64,000 nucleotides of DNA from Pterobdella sp. o SKG-2022 (Eukaryota; Annelida; Clitellata; Hirudinida; Piscicolidae): NCBI GenBank assembly GCA_964035795.1, contig OZ038327.1, positions 6,671,007 through 6,735,006 on the forward strand, read 5' to 3'. Position numbers and translations under genes: made by a program. This document shows positions 12,201-27,200 of this stretch, one piece after another. The notes beneath the pieces were generated by a model. The model saw only the letters and a program-made list of their open reading frames with translations. It had not been told where the DNA came from and did not search any database. Position 1 is the first letter of the stretch, and each line of letters begins with the position of its first letter.

Positions 12201-15200
12201 AGGGTTTGAAGGTGTCGATGGAGCTTTTAGAATAGGAAAGAGAAACGTGGAGGGTAGATTGCTGTTATAACTTTGTGCTGAAAAGGGCATGTGTGTGGGT
12301 AATAGTTGGTCCAAAAAGGAGAGTAGAAAGGTTACTTTTAATGGAGGGTGTAGTGGGACAGAAATAGATTTTGTGTTGATGAAAGGTATTCAGAGAAAGT
12401 TTTTGAAGGATGCAAGAGCAATTGGGGGTGAGCGCCAACACAAGCTATTGAAGGTGGTTTTAGAAGGAAGATGGATTAAGAAAATCCAAAAGCCATGCCA
12501 TAAAAGTATTTCGCCAAAAAGTATGGAAGCTTTTGAACGATGAGGTAAAAACAAAATTTTCTGAAAAGATGGATGTTTTGTATCAAAAAAGCGATGAACG
12601 AAATGCATGGCTGAAATATAAAACTTCTGCTTTAAAAGCTGCTGAAACAGTTTGTTGAGTGAGTAGAGGTAGGCCTCAGCACGGTGAAACTTGGTGGTGG
12701 AAACAGGATGTGCAAAAAGCCATCACAAAGAAAAGGAAAAGTTTACGGAGGTGGAAACAACTCCTATCCGGGGAAAATAAGTCCCAGTAAGTCTCTGATA
12801 AAAAGAAAGTCAAGAAAGCTGTTGCTGAGGCAATGAAGAAAGAGGCAGTATAAAAGATGGAGAAGATACGGAATGACAGAAATGTCGTATTCCGTAGAAT
12901 AAGAATGATGAAGAGGGAATCAAGTGATATAATAGGTAACAACTGCATTAAAGACTAAAATGGAAAGGTTGTATTTGCTGAGAATGGTTGCAAGAGTGTG
13001 GAAAGAGCACACGGAAGCCATCATGAATGAGGAAAATCTATGGGATGAGATGGTGAATGTAGAAATGGTTGATGGTCCCATGGAACCATTTGCTATGAAT
13101 GAAGTGGAGAGAGCACTAGGGGTTATAAAAAATGGCAAAGCCAGTGGACCAACTGGAATTTTCAAGAAACACCTAGCTGCTTCTCCACAAGGGAAGCAAG
13201 TTATATTGCAAATAGCAAATGAAATCCTCGATGGAAAAGATATGTTTCATGACTGGAGGACGAGTACAGTTGTTCCCATTAAAACTTTAAAAAACATCAA
13301 TTGAGGATTCATACATTTATTTTGAAAAAAAAGCTATAATCTTCGCTAAGTTTAGCTTTATCATAACACGTTAGCATGCTAACGACTCAATTGATGTTTT
13401 TCAAAGTTTATTTGCTATACAAAACAAACATAAGATGTCTCTGAAAAGTTACATTGTTCCTATTTATAAAAAGAAAGGTAGCGTTATGGACTGAGCGAGC
13501 TATCGAGGTGTAAAGCTTTTAGAGCATGGTATGAAAGTGGTGGAAAGGTTGCTAGAAAAGAGGTTAAGAAGGTTAGTGAAAGTTGACCAAATGCAATTGA
13601 GTTTCATGCCTGACAAAAGCACAGTAGACGCTATTTAATTTTTCGGAGACTGCAGGAAAGCTACCTTGAGAAGAATAGGAAGCTTTCTATCTGTTTTGTT
13701 GATTTGGAAAAGGTTTTCAACCGAGTGACAAAGAAGGTGATTGATTGAACGCTGAAGAAACTGGTCTTGGAAAAGTTGGTTCAGGCAGTAATTTTGATGT
13801 ACAAAAAAGCAAAAGCGCAGGTTCAAGTTGGAGGTGGAAACTCGAAAAAATTTGATGTTGGTGTAAGCGTCCATCAAGAATCGGTTCTCTCACCGTTTTT
13901 GTTTTCAATAGTGCTCGACGTATTGTCTGAAGACGTAAGAAAAGGAGCTCTACATGAACTGCTTTATGCAGATGAATTGTTTTTGATGACAGAGATTATG
14001 GAAGAACTGGAAGCACAATTCTGCTTTTGAAGGGAAAGGTTTGAAGATTATTCTTGGTAAGAAAAGTAATGGAAAATGGCGGTGGGGGTGGGGTTTTTGT
14101 CTCGGCTAAGATTGATCCATGTGTCGTGTGTGGGAAGAAAGCTAAAGTAAATTGTGTAAGGTGTGAGTCATGTAAGAAGTAGGTCCATGCACGGTGGGCT
14201 AGGGTAAAGAGAGTTTCTTGTGAAAGAATGGAAATTTTGAATGTAGGGTTTGTATTAATATATGTATAATATAATATATTAATTATTTTTTGGGAAAACC
14301 AAAAATAAATGCAATAATAATTGGTATTCCTTTGAAAGCTAGCACTTTTGAACTTATGTGTGTGAGAGTAAGCTCCAAATTGAAATCCTTTATAGGCTTG
14401 GTTGTTTACAGAACTGGGTATGCTTCTTGTGATTTTTTTGTTCTCAACTTCACTAATAGTTCATCCATGGGCTGAGCACTTACCATTAAGTCGTCAGCAT
14501 ACTAGATCTCCCAAGAGCAACCTGTACGTAACTCCATAGATAAAGCTTCCAGGACGATAACAAAAAGTAATGGACTAAGAACAGAACCTTGATGGACACC
14601 TACCCGAACATCAAACGAGTTGCTATACTCATCACCAACTCTCACTTCCTTGTACATGGATTGTACAATTTTCACAAGCCATTCATCGATTTTCAATTTA
14701 CGCATACTCCACAAAATCACTTCTCATGGCACTCTGTGAAAGGCTTTCTCCAAATCAATAAATGCTAAGTAGAGGGGCTTACCAGCAACCAGATGCTTTT
14801 TCTGTAACTGACGGAGGATAAATATGGCATCAGTTGTACCCCGACCTTGCATAAAACCACATTGCATTGTATTAATCACCTTTCTCTGTCTGATAAAACC
14901 TTTCACTACGCGCTCCAAAACCTTCATAACCTGATCAATTAACTTCAAACCCCTATAGTTAGACCTGTTTAAAGCATCACCTTTACCCTTATATACACTG
15001 GCTATGTGACTTTCCTGCCACTCAGACGGTATACGGTTCTCAAAGATGATATCTTCAATGAGATCTCGAATCATACTAGCACCACTTGAACCTGCGGCCT
15101 TGAGCATCTCAGCAACGATACCTGAAGGATCCGCTGCTTTCCCAAGGCTCATCTTATTAATGGCTTTTCTAACCATTGCTGTAGTGATAGGTTCGCTAGG

Positions 15201-18200
15201 ACCTTCCACGGGATAGATTTCGGACAAACCACCTGGATTCCATAAAAACTCCACATTGAGAAGGTGCATATAATGCTTTCTCCATGCTTTTTTTTGGAAT
15301 CAAAATCCAGGGACATTTGGCCACTATTATTTCTCACCGGTTTATCCCCAATGACGTCCTGGTTCTCTCGCCGAATTTGCTTAGCCAGTCGATATATCTC
15401 AACAGATCTGGAATTGATTTTTTTGAACGCAATCTTCTCAGCATCAGTTTTGGCTATGTGTACAGCAAGGTTGGATGCACGTTTAGCCGCCTGATAAGCA
15501 TCTATGTCTCCTCCTGCTTTCCATACTTTGAAACATTTGCGTTTGTGGGACACAGCTTGCTGCATTTTGTCATTCCACCACCAAGTTTGCCTCTTTCAGG
15601 TATGTTTTGCAGAGACTCCACAAACCTGTTTTGTAGCCTTAATCAAATTGTTTTTCAGGTACTTCCAACGTTCATCCAAAGTTTTACCAGTTTCATTTCC
15701 TTGGATTAATGCATTGAAAAAATTAGAAAATTCAACTTGATTTCCAGTCTTTTAGTTTCCAGACTTTTATACGAGGAACAAACCTTCTTTTGGGGTGAGC
15801 ATGAGTGCAAACCTTGAAGTCACCAACCACAAGTCTATCCTGTGTTGCACACTCCTCCACAGCAATGACTTTCACATTAGAGACCATTTTTTTAAAACTT
15901 CTCTTATACAATATGTAGTCAATTTGGGTTTTCAATCTCCTGACTGGTATGTAACCAGATGTTCAAATTTCTTCTTGAACCAGAAGTTACCAACAACCAG
16001 CTCATTGGCAACAGCAAATTCCAACAGTCTTTCACTTTCATGGTTTTTTTTCCCAAAGTCTGTCCACCATGTCCATCCCCAAAAGCAGTAGCGTGTGATC
16101 CTATATGGCCATTCCAGTCTCCACTTATGATTAGCTGTTCCGAAGATGAAATTCTAGCTATGGTGGATTGAAGCGCATAATAGAATTGATCTTTTACACT
16201 CTCACTAAGGTTAGCTTGAGGTGCATAAATACTCACAAAAACAAACACAACTGATCCAACCACCATTTGAATTAGAATGATTCTATCTGAGACTCTAATC
16301 ACTTCAAACACTTTCTCCCACCAATTCTCAGCCAGTAGAATTCCTACACCACAAGTGGCCTCATCATTCCCACAACCAAAATACTTATATCAAGAGTCTC
16401 TGCTTGCAATAAGTTTAAGGTTGGTCTTCCAACGAGTCTCTTGTAAACAACACAGATCGACTCTCCTTCTTGACATGGTTTCCACCACTTCAGAAGCCTT
16501 ACCCCTCATCGAACCAACATTTAAAGATCCGACTCGAAAAGGACTTTCATTAACTTTGTGGCAGTTTTTCTTGAAGAATGCCCTTCCTTTCAACCACTCA
16601 TTTGCAGATTTTTCTTTTTTCTGGCTAAACCTGCAATTATTTTTGAAACTCTCACTGTAGTTATAGATATTTTTATTTAACCTATTACTATTATATCTAT
16701 TACTTCTAATGTTTAAATAAAAAACTCGGCGTTTCAAATGACGCGAGGGATGATTAATATTTTGAGATAAACTTAACAAAAAATCTCTAGAGTACGACAT
16801 TTTTCACGTAAAAAGTATTTCGGAATAAATATAAGTTAATTAGATAAATACTACAGTTTTTAAAATATCGCTAACGTATAACGTATAAACTTACGATCGA
16901 AAAAAATTTTTCGAACACTTGAAAAAAGTTATACTAAAGTTTTTATAATAAAATTCTAAAATAATTTTGATAAAAATAAAAAACAGGCCGTGTCCAGAAA
17001 GCAGAAAAAATAACTTTGAAAATCAAATTTCGCAAACAGCCGAACGTGTCGGTTTCTAACCAAAGATTATCTCATCATCAGTGTATCAAAAATACTGGAA
17101 GAATAGGTTTTAGAAAAGACACGTAGTTTTTTGGCTAAAAAGGATCTGTTTTCGAGATTTCAGTCTGCTTATCGTCCTTTTCATTCAACAGAAAGTGCTA
17201 TCACAAAAATCCACATGAATATCTCGGAAGCAGCTGATGGAAGTCGGTTTAGTCTTGATATTGTTGGTTCTTTCTTCAGCCTTAGATTTAGTTAACTATG
17301 ATATTTTAATAAAAAAGCTATATTCAAAATTCGGTTTTAAGGGTTTAGTCTTAGAATGATATAAGAGCTATTCAAATAATAGGTGTTATTGTATTACTAA
17401 TTATAGTGTTAGAACTAATTTATTTCATTTCCATACTGTATTCTAGTGATCTAGAAACAATTTCACAAAAACATAAATTGAGTTTTCACTAATATGCAGA
17501 TGATACACAATTGTATTCTAGTTGTGTTCCTGGTGAAACTGAGCAATTGCAGAACAGATTGTCTGACTGTGTCGATGAGATGGCAGCCTGGATGGAATCC
17601 AATAGTCTTAAACTCAATAGATCCAAAACTAAAGCTATATGGTTTTCTTCTTTGAGAAAAGTGAACAAGTTACTAACCAAACAGATTATGATATTGGATA
17701 CTTCCATTTCACCTTCAGAAAGTGTCAAGAGCCTGGGTGTTTTCATGGATAGAGACTTGAGCATGAACTCACATATAAGATATTGCAAGCAGGCTTCTCA
17801 GCTCTCAGACAGATAAGGTCCATTAAGAAGTGTCTTTCTTATGAATATTTGAAGACCCTTTCTGTTGCTTTGATTCTGAGCAGAATAGATTATTGCAACA
17901 TAATGTCAGCTGGGTTACCTGAAAAGCAGCTGTGTAAAGTCCAGTCTCTTATCTACAATTCAGCCAGGTTAATTACAGGCACAAGGAAGTTTGACCATAT
18001 AACTCCAGTTTTGTAAAGGTTTCATTGGGTCAAAGTTAGGAACAGGATAGTTCATAAAATATTATCACTTATATTTAAATGTAGGCTAGAATATGGTTCT
18101 AAATACATATCGGACACTCATACCTATCTCTGAAATACCTGAAAGGCGAAAGTTTAGATCTTCGGACTCAACCAATTTATACGTCATTAAGTCCAAAATG

Positions 18201-21200
18201 TCTAGTATTGGAAAGCGTAGGTTTGATGTTGAAGGTCCAAGTTTGTGGAACGGCTTGCCGGAAAGCTTAAGGATTAAGAAAGTAAAAGACTTTGGAAAGA
18301 GGCTGAAAACTAGTTTTTCTTTAAATATTGAGCTGCTATAACCTATTATTATATTAGAATATTTTACACAGATATCAAGTGATCTTGAAACTCCCTAGGT
18401 TAAACATCACTATAATAAATCTCGTAGATTATTATTATTATTATTAATATAATGTAATAATGTTTTAAATGTCTGAGTGAGTTGGAGAAGGTGAATAATT
18501 TTTGTTATCTAGGAGATCAAAAGAATGGTGGAGAAAAAATTGAGCTAGCTGTTATACGAAGGATAAGCCATTCAACAGTATGTCTTCTATGTTAAATTTT
18601 AAAAACATCAATTGAGGATTCATACATTCATTAAAAAAAAAGTTATGACTAGATGAGTGTAGCTTTATCCTAAAACGTTAGCATTCAAAACAACTAGTTG
18701 CCAACCGACTGGACCTTCTAATAAAATTGTTACAATTGAATTGAAACAGCTCTACAAATTGAGGAATGAAATTGAATTTATCAAAAATTATAGCTTTTCT
18801 TTTAAATAAATGTATGAAGCCTCAATTGACGTTTTTAAAGTTTAATTGCTATACGAAACATACATAAGGTGTCTCTGAAAAGTCTTCTGTTATGTGGTAA
18901 ATGACACACATTGAATATCAAAGACAAATTTATAGAACATGTGTAAGGCCTGTCATGACATATGGCTCAAAAACTTGGGTAGTAAGATCCGTTGAAAAGA
19001 GTATTTTGAGAAAAGCAGAAAAACGGATGCTTCGAATGATGTAGGGTATGCAGCTAGCTGATAGTGTGAGTACAAAAGAGTTGATGGTTAGACTGGGTTT
19101 GGTTAGTACGATTGTTGGAGTGGTGAGACAAGGGAGTTTGAGATGGATGGGTCATGTTGTAAGAAAAAGGGATGATGATTGTGTTGTCCAGCGTAGAGAT
19201 TTGGGTTTGAAGGAAGTAGAAGAAAGAGAAAGCAAAAGTTAGCTTAAAAAAGTATGATGGAAAACCTTTTTTGTAAGGGTGGGTTAGGTTTTGAATGTCT
19301 ATGAAAAGGTGAAATGGAGAGAAGGTAAGGCGCTGAAAAGAAGTCAGTAACCCATTGGAAAGAAAAGATGTTGTTTATAATAAAATGATGATTATGACTG
19401 TTGTTGTTGTTGAGCGATGAGTGAAAGCGAGTTAGTGAGTTAGTGTAGTAGGGGTTGGGGTTGTGAAATGTTTGAGAGGTCTGACATCGATTTCCACTTA
19501 TCCTATATCATCAGAGTCAGTTTAGGGTTTAATGCCATTATGTCGAGAGAAGAGGGTTCAGCAGGTGGCCGATGTATACGAGGAAATTTATAGATGGCAT
19601 GCTCAGCGGTCTCATCACCTAGGCCACATATCCGACAGATGGTATCAACTGCTCTGTTGATTTTTGCCAAACAATATTTGAGTTTCGGATAGTGACCAGC
19701 TCGAAGGCGGCCTGATCTCTTCTTCCCAGTTGGCCTTCTTCTTTTCTGTTGACCTTAAATCCTCTATCACCATAGATCCGCTGAGTGAGTTCAAGCGACG
19801 CCGGCCCACCCCTCGTTGCTCTGCGTATCATCGCTTTGGCTGTGGTGTAGTGATGATCAACGTCCGTTTGGTCAGCGTCAGCCCCCTTCTTCGCCTGGAC
19901 ATCTGCTAGCTTGTTGCCAGTGATGCCACAGTGACCCGAGCACCAAGTGAAGGTCACCTGGCAGCTCCGTGCCGTCAGCATTGAAAGTGTTTTAAAAACG
20001 GTGTTCGTCCCTGTCGTTGCACGGTTGGGATGAGTGCGTTGTCTGAATGCGAAGTAAGACAGATTGGCTGTCGCTGACAATTCGGGCTTTCTGAACGTGC
20101 AATTCCGCCTGGATTATTTAAGTGCTTTAACCACCGCCTTTATTTCCGCCTGGTAAGAGAAACACTATTTGCCGGCGGGAATGGCAAAATAGAGGAGAAC
20201 TTGAGGGTCGCTAGGGTGGCCAGTGGTAACGACAATTTCACCACCACCTGTTCCGCTCCCACTTGTTGCTGATCCGTCGGTATACACAATCAGATCAAGT
20301 GTTCCAGCCTTCCTCCAGTCGTTGCAATGCCCATTTCTTGTTAGCTTCAGCATCCTCGGACTTGCTGCCGTAAGTCTCGAAGATATGTTCACCTATCTGC
20401 ATCCATGGGGGGAGAAGTTCTGGCTGTTTGGCAGAACTGGTATTTCCGAAGATTGACTCCCATACTGCTCCGGCCTTGCTGGGCTTTTTCGTGCGTTGAC
20501 GGAATGACTGCTCAGCAATTTGATGACGTGGGTTTTCGGGTGCAATCCTTTTCGACTTTTCTAGGGCTATGGCGCAGAGTTGTGTGGCTCTCGTGCCAAT
20601 TTTTGGAAGATTAGCCTCGGCAAGGATCGCCTTCACTGGTGTGGTTTTGACTTGTCCGGTGGTAGCTCGTCCCGCAAATCGTTGGCACGTCTCCAGCTTT
20701 TTCCATAGTTGAAGACGACACCCATGGTAGCCATGCGGCCGCTGCATATTCAACAGCTGATCTGCCCGTCGCGATGAAGGTAGCCCGTAATGTTTGTTTG
20801 TCGTAGCCCCAGTCGGTCGTCGCAAAGCATTTCAAAGCACTAGCCTGTCTTCGCAGCTTTCCGCCGAGAGTCGCTGCATGGGGGGCAAAGGTTAACTGAC
20901 GATCATGTGACATTATCGGGAAAAAAAAATAAAAATGTGTCTAAAAGCGGCAGTTTATATAAAAATTAATAGCCTTCGTAGGCATTGATTTGTAGCTCTG
21001 TAGAAGATTTCCTAAATCTTGCATGAATTATGTTGGTAACATTATTCAAATACTAATAGAACTTGAAATGCTGAATAAGGCAAATTTTTAGTCAGCAGCT
21101 TCATCATGAAGATAGAAGATCACAATTCTGTTACCTGTTTGCACCCTGGTCTTGATCAGGTCCAAGGGCATGCAAACCGACCAACAGACCACGCCTGCCA

Positions 21201-24200
21201 TCCCACCTGACACCATGGCAACTCCGGCACTTGTATGACCATCCGACCTTTGAGTATAATAATAAATAATCTTCAAAATTCAATCATAATCCGTTTTTTT
21301 TGTTTACAAAATCCCAAACTAACTTATTGTCTATATGAATTTATCTTTTACACCACCTCTTTTCTTAGATCTCAGAAATTTATTAAGATTATTGGAACTA
21401 CACTCATCTTATTCTTCTGCTGTATTATCACTCAGAGCTGAAACAAAACTTTTTGGCTCGCTTTTTTATCTTCCAATATCTTTTCTTTCTTCACTTTAAC
21501 ATCAATTTCAACTTGGATCTTCTACCTAAAACCCTTGCACCTTGATTCTTCCTTCTTAATTTTTGTAAACAGCAAATGTCAATTTAAAAAAAAAATTTCC
21601 TAAATCTTCTCGTCCACGCCATTTAAACTACCTATATTTTGGGAATCTAATTTCAAAAATGATAAATTAAAAAAAAATTTAATCTGCCCACTTGAGCTTA
21701 GGCGACTGAAGCTCATTGTTTTAGTATGTAAAATCTTAAAAGTTAAGATGAAATATAATTACAAAAGAATATTTGAAGAATAGAAAAATAAGGAACCTTG
21801 TAGAAAAAGCATCTTTGCAAGCCTCATAAGTTAAAAAATAGATCCCCGTTGAAGGAACATCTGTTGAACCAAACGTTATAATATTTTTTTAAACCAAAAC
21901 TTGTGGCATACTCACCTCTAATCATAGTGGCAAAGGTGCCTCTGAAAATTCCCAAGATGCCATCTTGTTTGTACAAGTGTCTTAAACAATCAAGTGGTCC
22001 TTTGAAGTTTTGCGCTTTACACTGAGCCTTCAAAGTAGTTGTGTCATGTGTGATGACAGTTTAATGAGATAATTATAGGCAAAAAACATATTTGAGTGTG
22101 CTCAAAGTTGATAACACAACGGTACTGTTTTTTAAGCTCGCAGAAAAAAAAAGGTAACCAAAGAAGAGTAGCAATTGCTCTTCGAGCTCATCTTAGAACG
22201 GCTTGGAAGGAAGAAGGTACTTATAGTTTGATTATGAGAGAGTGATGCAGGTCTGAATAAAAGTGAATAGAAGCCACGTGAACGTCATTGCTGTCTACGC
22301 ACCAACAGAAGTAGACGACGATGTCGAGTCCGAAAGATTTCACGAACTCTTACAACAGCAAATAGATGAATAAAAAAAAAAGATTTCGTAATTGTTCTAG
22401 GGGAAATCGAACGAGTGTCACAAATCAAATACATAGGAGGGGGCAGCCCAAGTCTTCCGCAGCATCAGTAGGTTGGTAAGGTACCAAAATGAAATAAGTT
22501 TCAACAAAAATCAAACTTTTCAAATCCGTCATCATACCAACCCTTCTGTATGACAGCGAAACATGGAACCTATTGACACATCATACACAACGTCTCCAAG
22601 TATTCGTAAATGAATGCTTGAGAATAATCACCAAAACCACTCTATGGGAAGAGCTGAGAAACACCCAACTCAGAAACCTAACAAAAATGGAGAGTTGATG
22701 TGTTAATTCAAAAGAGAAGGCTGCAGTGGTTGGGTCATGTGGAAAGAATGTCTGATGAACGTCTGCAAAAAAAACTTTTGGTGAGCAAAATAATGAATGG
22801 TAAAAGGTGCCAAGGTGGTCAAAAACAGAGAGGGCACGATCTCATTCATGTCGACTTGAAAAAGTTGAACATGGTGGCTGATTGGAGAACCGCAGCGAAA
22901 GATAGAAAACAATGGCGCAACAACATCAACAAACTCCTTCACGACCTCAACGCACAAAAAGAATTAGATGAGAAGGCGAGAAAAGATTTTGTCAAGATTC
23001 AAAAAAACATTGCCAACAATCAAACTTGCAACATTGCTACCTCTAATGCATCATTAGCTTGTTCGTTTCCTGGATGCAACAAAGTCGCTGCCAACAAAAC
23101 TGGCCCGGCAAACCACATACGACAAAAACACAGGACACAAACAATGCGAACATTGTGGCTTAAATTTCAAAAAGCAAGGCATCTACAACCATAGAAAAAA
23201 ATGTTCTACCAACTCTTCTACGCACCTGTCTCTGAGTGGACAAACGCACTAAGGACTAAGGTGTGTGTGTGTGCTTGCTGCGTGCGTGTTTGCGTACGTG
23301 TGTGTGTGTGTGTGTTTGTGTGTGTGGGTGGGTGGCAACAGAATAGCGTGAGACAGAAGCACCAGACACAAGCAAGCATAAAACGTCAATACTGCGGGCT
23401 GAACTTCAAACCACAAGGCATTTTTAACCAAAAAAAAAATGCTCATCTCTCAATCCTTTGCTCTTACCTCATGGTGGATGAACGCAAGAACAGTGGGTGG
23501 ATGTGTGTGTAAGCCGCGAAACGTGTTGAGAAGCTCCGAGTGTTTTTTTAAGTTTTATAGTTGGTAGAAAACAAATTTTTTTCGTTGAAAAGTTGCATAA
23601 GATTTTGATAAAATATGAAGTCTTTGAAATAAGAAAAAAAACTTTATCAAAATTTAAAACAGATATAAAGTAATTCACTGGTGAAATTAAGCGCATTAAA
23701 AGAAACACACATAGCTGACTAAAGCCTAATTGAATGATATAAAACCAAAAATGATAAAAAACATGAAACAAACATTTAAACACTTAAAAAGTACCAAGCA
23801 CAAATAAACCACTGAGTACTGCTGATAACAGACCAGTGAAAAAGAACCACACCATATTTGCGAGCAGGTTTTGAAGACATATATAGGATGCTGGAATGTA
23901 AGAAGTCTTGGAAACCCAACGAAATTCAGCATCAAACTGAAAAGGTCATTCCCACAATGAAGTTAAAGAACATCTTGTTACTAGCAGTATCAAAGGTGTA
24001 ATAGTTAGGTAATGGTGTTTCAAAAGTTGACAACACTACAGTGTTATTTTGGGGCTTACTGAGAGAGAAGCTGAAAGTCAAAACACCAAAATACCCCCAA
24101 TCCTAACAAAATTTCTAGGCAACTACCTAGAAGGCCGCCAACAGTATACAAAATACAACAACCAAACATCAAAACACACAAACATCAAAGCAGGAGCTCT

Positions 24201-27200
24201 CCAAGGAGGCATCCTATCACCCACATTATTCAACATATATATGTAAAACATTGCCTTCCCCAGAAACAGTTCAGTCAACCTCATCACCTACGCAGACGAC
24301 ACCACCATAACCTCATCTCAAACCAACACCAACACAGCTATCCAAAACATCCATCCATATCTCAACGAAATTCACACACGGGCTCACACTAACAATCTCT
24401 AAATCAATCCAACCACCACCAATCTCATGGCCCCCGACAATTCAGAATATAACAAACCACTGAACATTCACATCAACACCCCCATTCCCACCACCTCCAA
24501 ACCTACCATCCTCGGTCTAACTTTTGACCCCAAACTAAACTTCCCCACCCACACAAACAACACCATCGCAAAAACACAAAAAACTCTTCACATCAACACA
24601 CTGAGGCAAAAGCCAGGAAACACCACCACATACAATACTCTTCTCCTCCCCATAATCGAATACGCCAACACCATTTGGTCACCCATCTCTCTCAAAAAAA
24701 CTACACAAAATTCAAAACGCAGCCCTGAGAACAATCACGGGCTGCACCCAAGACACCAACACTCAACACTCCCACTCCTAACTTCCCGTCTTACAACTCA
24801 TACAAAAAGCCTCACACGCCACCTCCCTCTACACACTCACTACACAATAAGCTCATCCCAGCTACAAAAAAAAATCCACATTCAACAACTAAGCTCTAAA
24901 CATACTCTCCTTCCAGAAAACCTTTCACACACAAATAAAAAACAATATGAAAACCATAGGAACAAAAATAATTCATGATTTCATATCATCCACTTACAAC
25001 AAAATTTTCAACAAACAACCCCCTACCATTCACGACTCAGAAACCACCCTAGATCACCATACCCTCGCCCAACTCAAAACAAGCCTTTCATCCTCTCATA
25101 CCTCAAAAAGAGTTTGGCATAGCCCTTCTCAATAGATTGCAAGATGTTGTAGAAAATCAACTAAAGGATAATTAGTAGGTTTAGGCCAGGTAGAAGTTGC
25201 TGTGACCAGATTTTTTCAGCAAAAATACTAATGCAAAGACAAAGGAATTTAACAAACCTATTTAAAATTGCTTTGTGCATCTACAAAAGGCCTACAACAG
25301 TATTGTGGAAAATTTTGAAGAAAGTGTTCAATCTCCCAAAAAACATCGTCCATAAAATCAAAGCCCTTTATAGTGGCTCAGTCGGTTTAAGACGAGTTCC
25401 CATCAGACTGGTAGTAGAACAAAGATATGTTTTAGCACCGATGGTATTTAACTTGTATCTTGATGCAGTAATCAGTGACACTCAAACATCATCCTGATAA
25501 AGGCATTCAATTGGACTACCCCAATAATTCCCTGATGATGCACAACAGTCGTCATAAGCTTTAAAGATCTACAATTGTACAAAACTTGGCTTTTGCAGAT
25601 GAAATTGGGCTCACATGCAGCAACATCTTCAAAATCTTATCAAATTTTTCGGCAATATTTTCGATAAATTTAAGCTAAAAATGAACTTTCACAAAACTAA
25701 GTTCATGTCTATCTTAACGAAAAACGGCAACAAAAATATCTGTGAAAACAGCTACATCAGTAACAATAACAACTTTCAATCCTATCCCTTCAAAAGCTGC
25801 CTTCCAAGGGATGAATTGTGTGTTAGTTTGAAAAAGCATTATGGAAAAGCGTAAGCTCTGGTTAATATTTAAAATTGCTTATGGATAAAAAGTATAAGAA
25901 TTATAATTGAAAGAAGAAGGGTAAGCCATGGAAAGAAGTGAAGACACCTTGCAAAAGGGAGCGATATGACTAGAATAGAATGAAAGGGTGATGATGAAGT
26001 AGAAATAAATCTTTAAAAAAGTCAAAATAACCAACAATAAAATTTCTGATAATAACAAAAATAACAATCTTGACCAAAACTTTATTTTGCATGTTTCGCG
26101 TTGGTAGCAAAATAGCATACAATATGAGACAAAGACACAGAATTGAAAAAGCATTGTGGCCTGAGATTCAAAAGAAGACATCAAAAATCACTAAAAATGT
26201 TTTTCTCCCAATCTTTTTATAGACTTGTCTTGAAGCACATTAATTCATTAGTGTGTGACAAGGACATACTTGCAGAAGGCACTTGACTCGGTCTCCTGGG
26301 GCGAGAATGAATGAGGTCAAACCCCCAGATATGCACCCTGATAACAAATATTCACTGTAGCTGTGTGGAAATTTTTTAAAACTTAGATAGTTTGTTTTCT
26401 GTTTTTTGCAGTTGCTATTACAAGTATAAAAAATGATTTTTGTAATAAATTACTTAATGAAACTAATTGTTGTAGAGATGGAGTTTTGTCCATTGCACAA
26501 ACCTAAAACGTACAACAACGATAATACTCGCTATCAAAAAAATTATAAAACTGATAATAATTGCTAATAGAAACGCTTGAAAAACATTATTTTTGTTCTG
26601 AATGAGTTCGGAATAAAGATTGAGTGGATGTTGTGAATGCTCACTGAGGCATTAGAACTGATGATGTTGTTGTTGTTGAGCGCCAACTTCCAAAGACTCT
26701 TCTGACACTCTTTGAAGCGAGTATTGAAAGAAATTTGTAGCTTCGAGTTGTTTGTGACTTTTGGTGAGCAGTGGAAAATGATGTATGGTTTCTCGAAATG
26801 CTTTGTGGTTGGAAGCTGACGTGGTTTAGAACCTCTTCGACACTCTTGTTGGAGTGCACACCCGGCACCACAAGAAGGTGGGTTCTTTCACCGGGCTGAT
26901 GATGATGTCCGTAGCATATCGAAAAGCTAAGTATTTTCGAGTAAAAAAAGTGTTTGATTTAATTTACTCAATTTAAGCTAAATTATAATTTGAATAGTTT
27001 TTTATTCATAAATAATTTCTTTACTTAAACACTTAATGATACATTCAAGCATTTTTAAAAATCGCAGTTTTTTGGCGACATTTTATAGAATTTATTTTTG
27101 AGAATCTTTTTCAATTTTGTTTCTGATTTGGCACCGCCATGTTTTCCACACAAAAAATTTTTATCTATTAGATTTAAAAAAGAAGACCATGGTGGCAGAT

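Noticed and set aside
23201..23512. A 103-codon Cys/Val-rich frame
   Set aside because: Runs through the TG microsatellite in the F1 tail, so it is not a gene.
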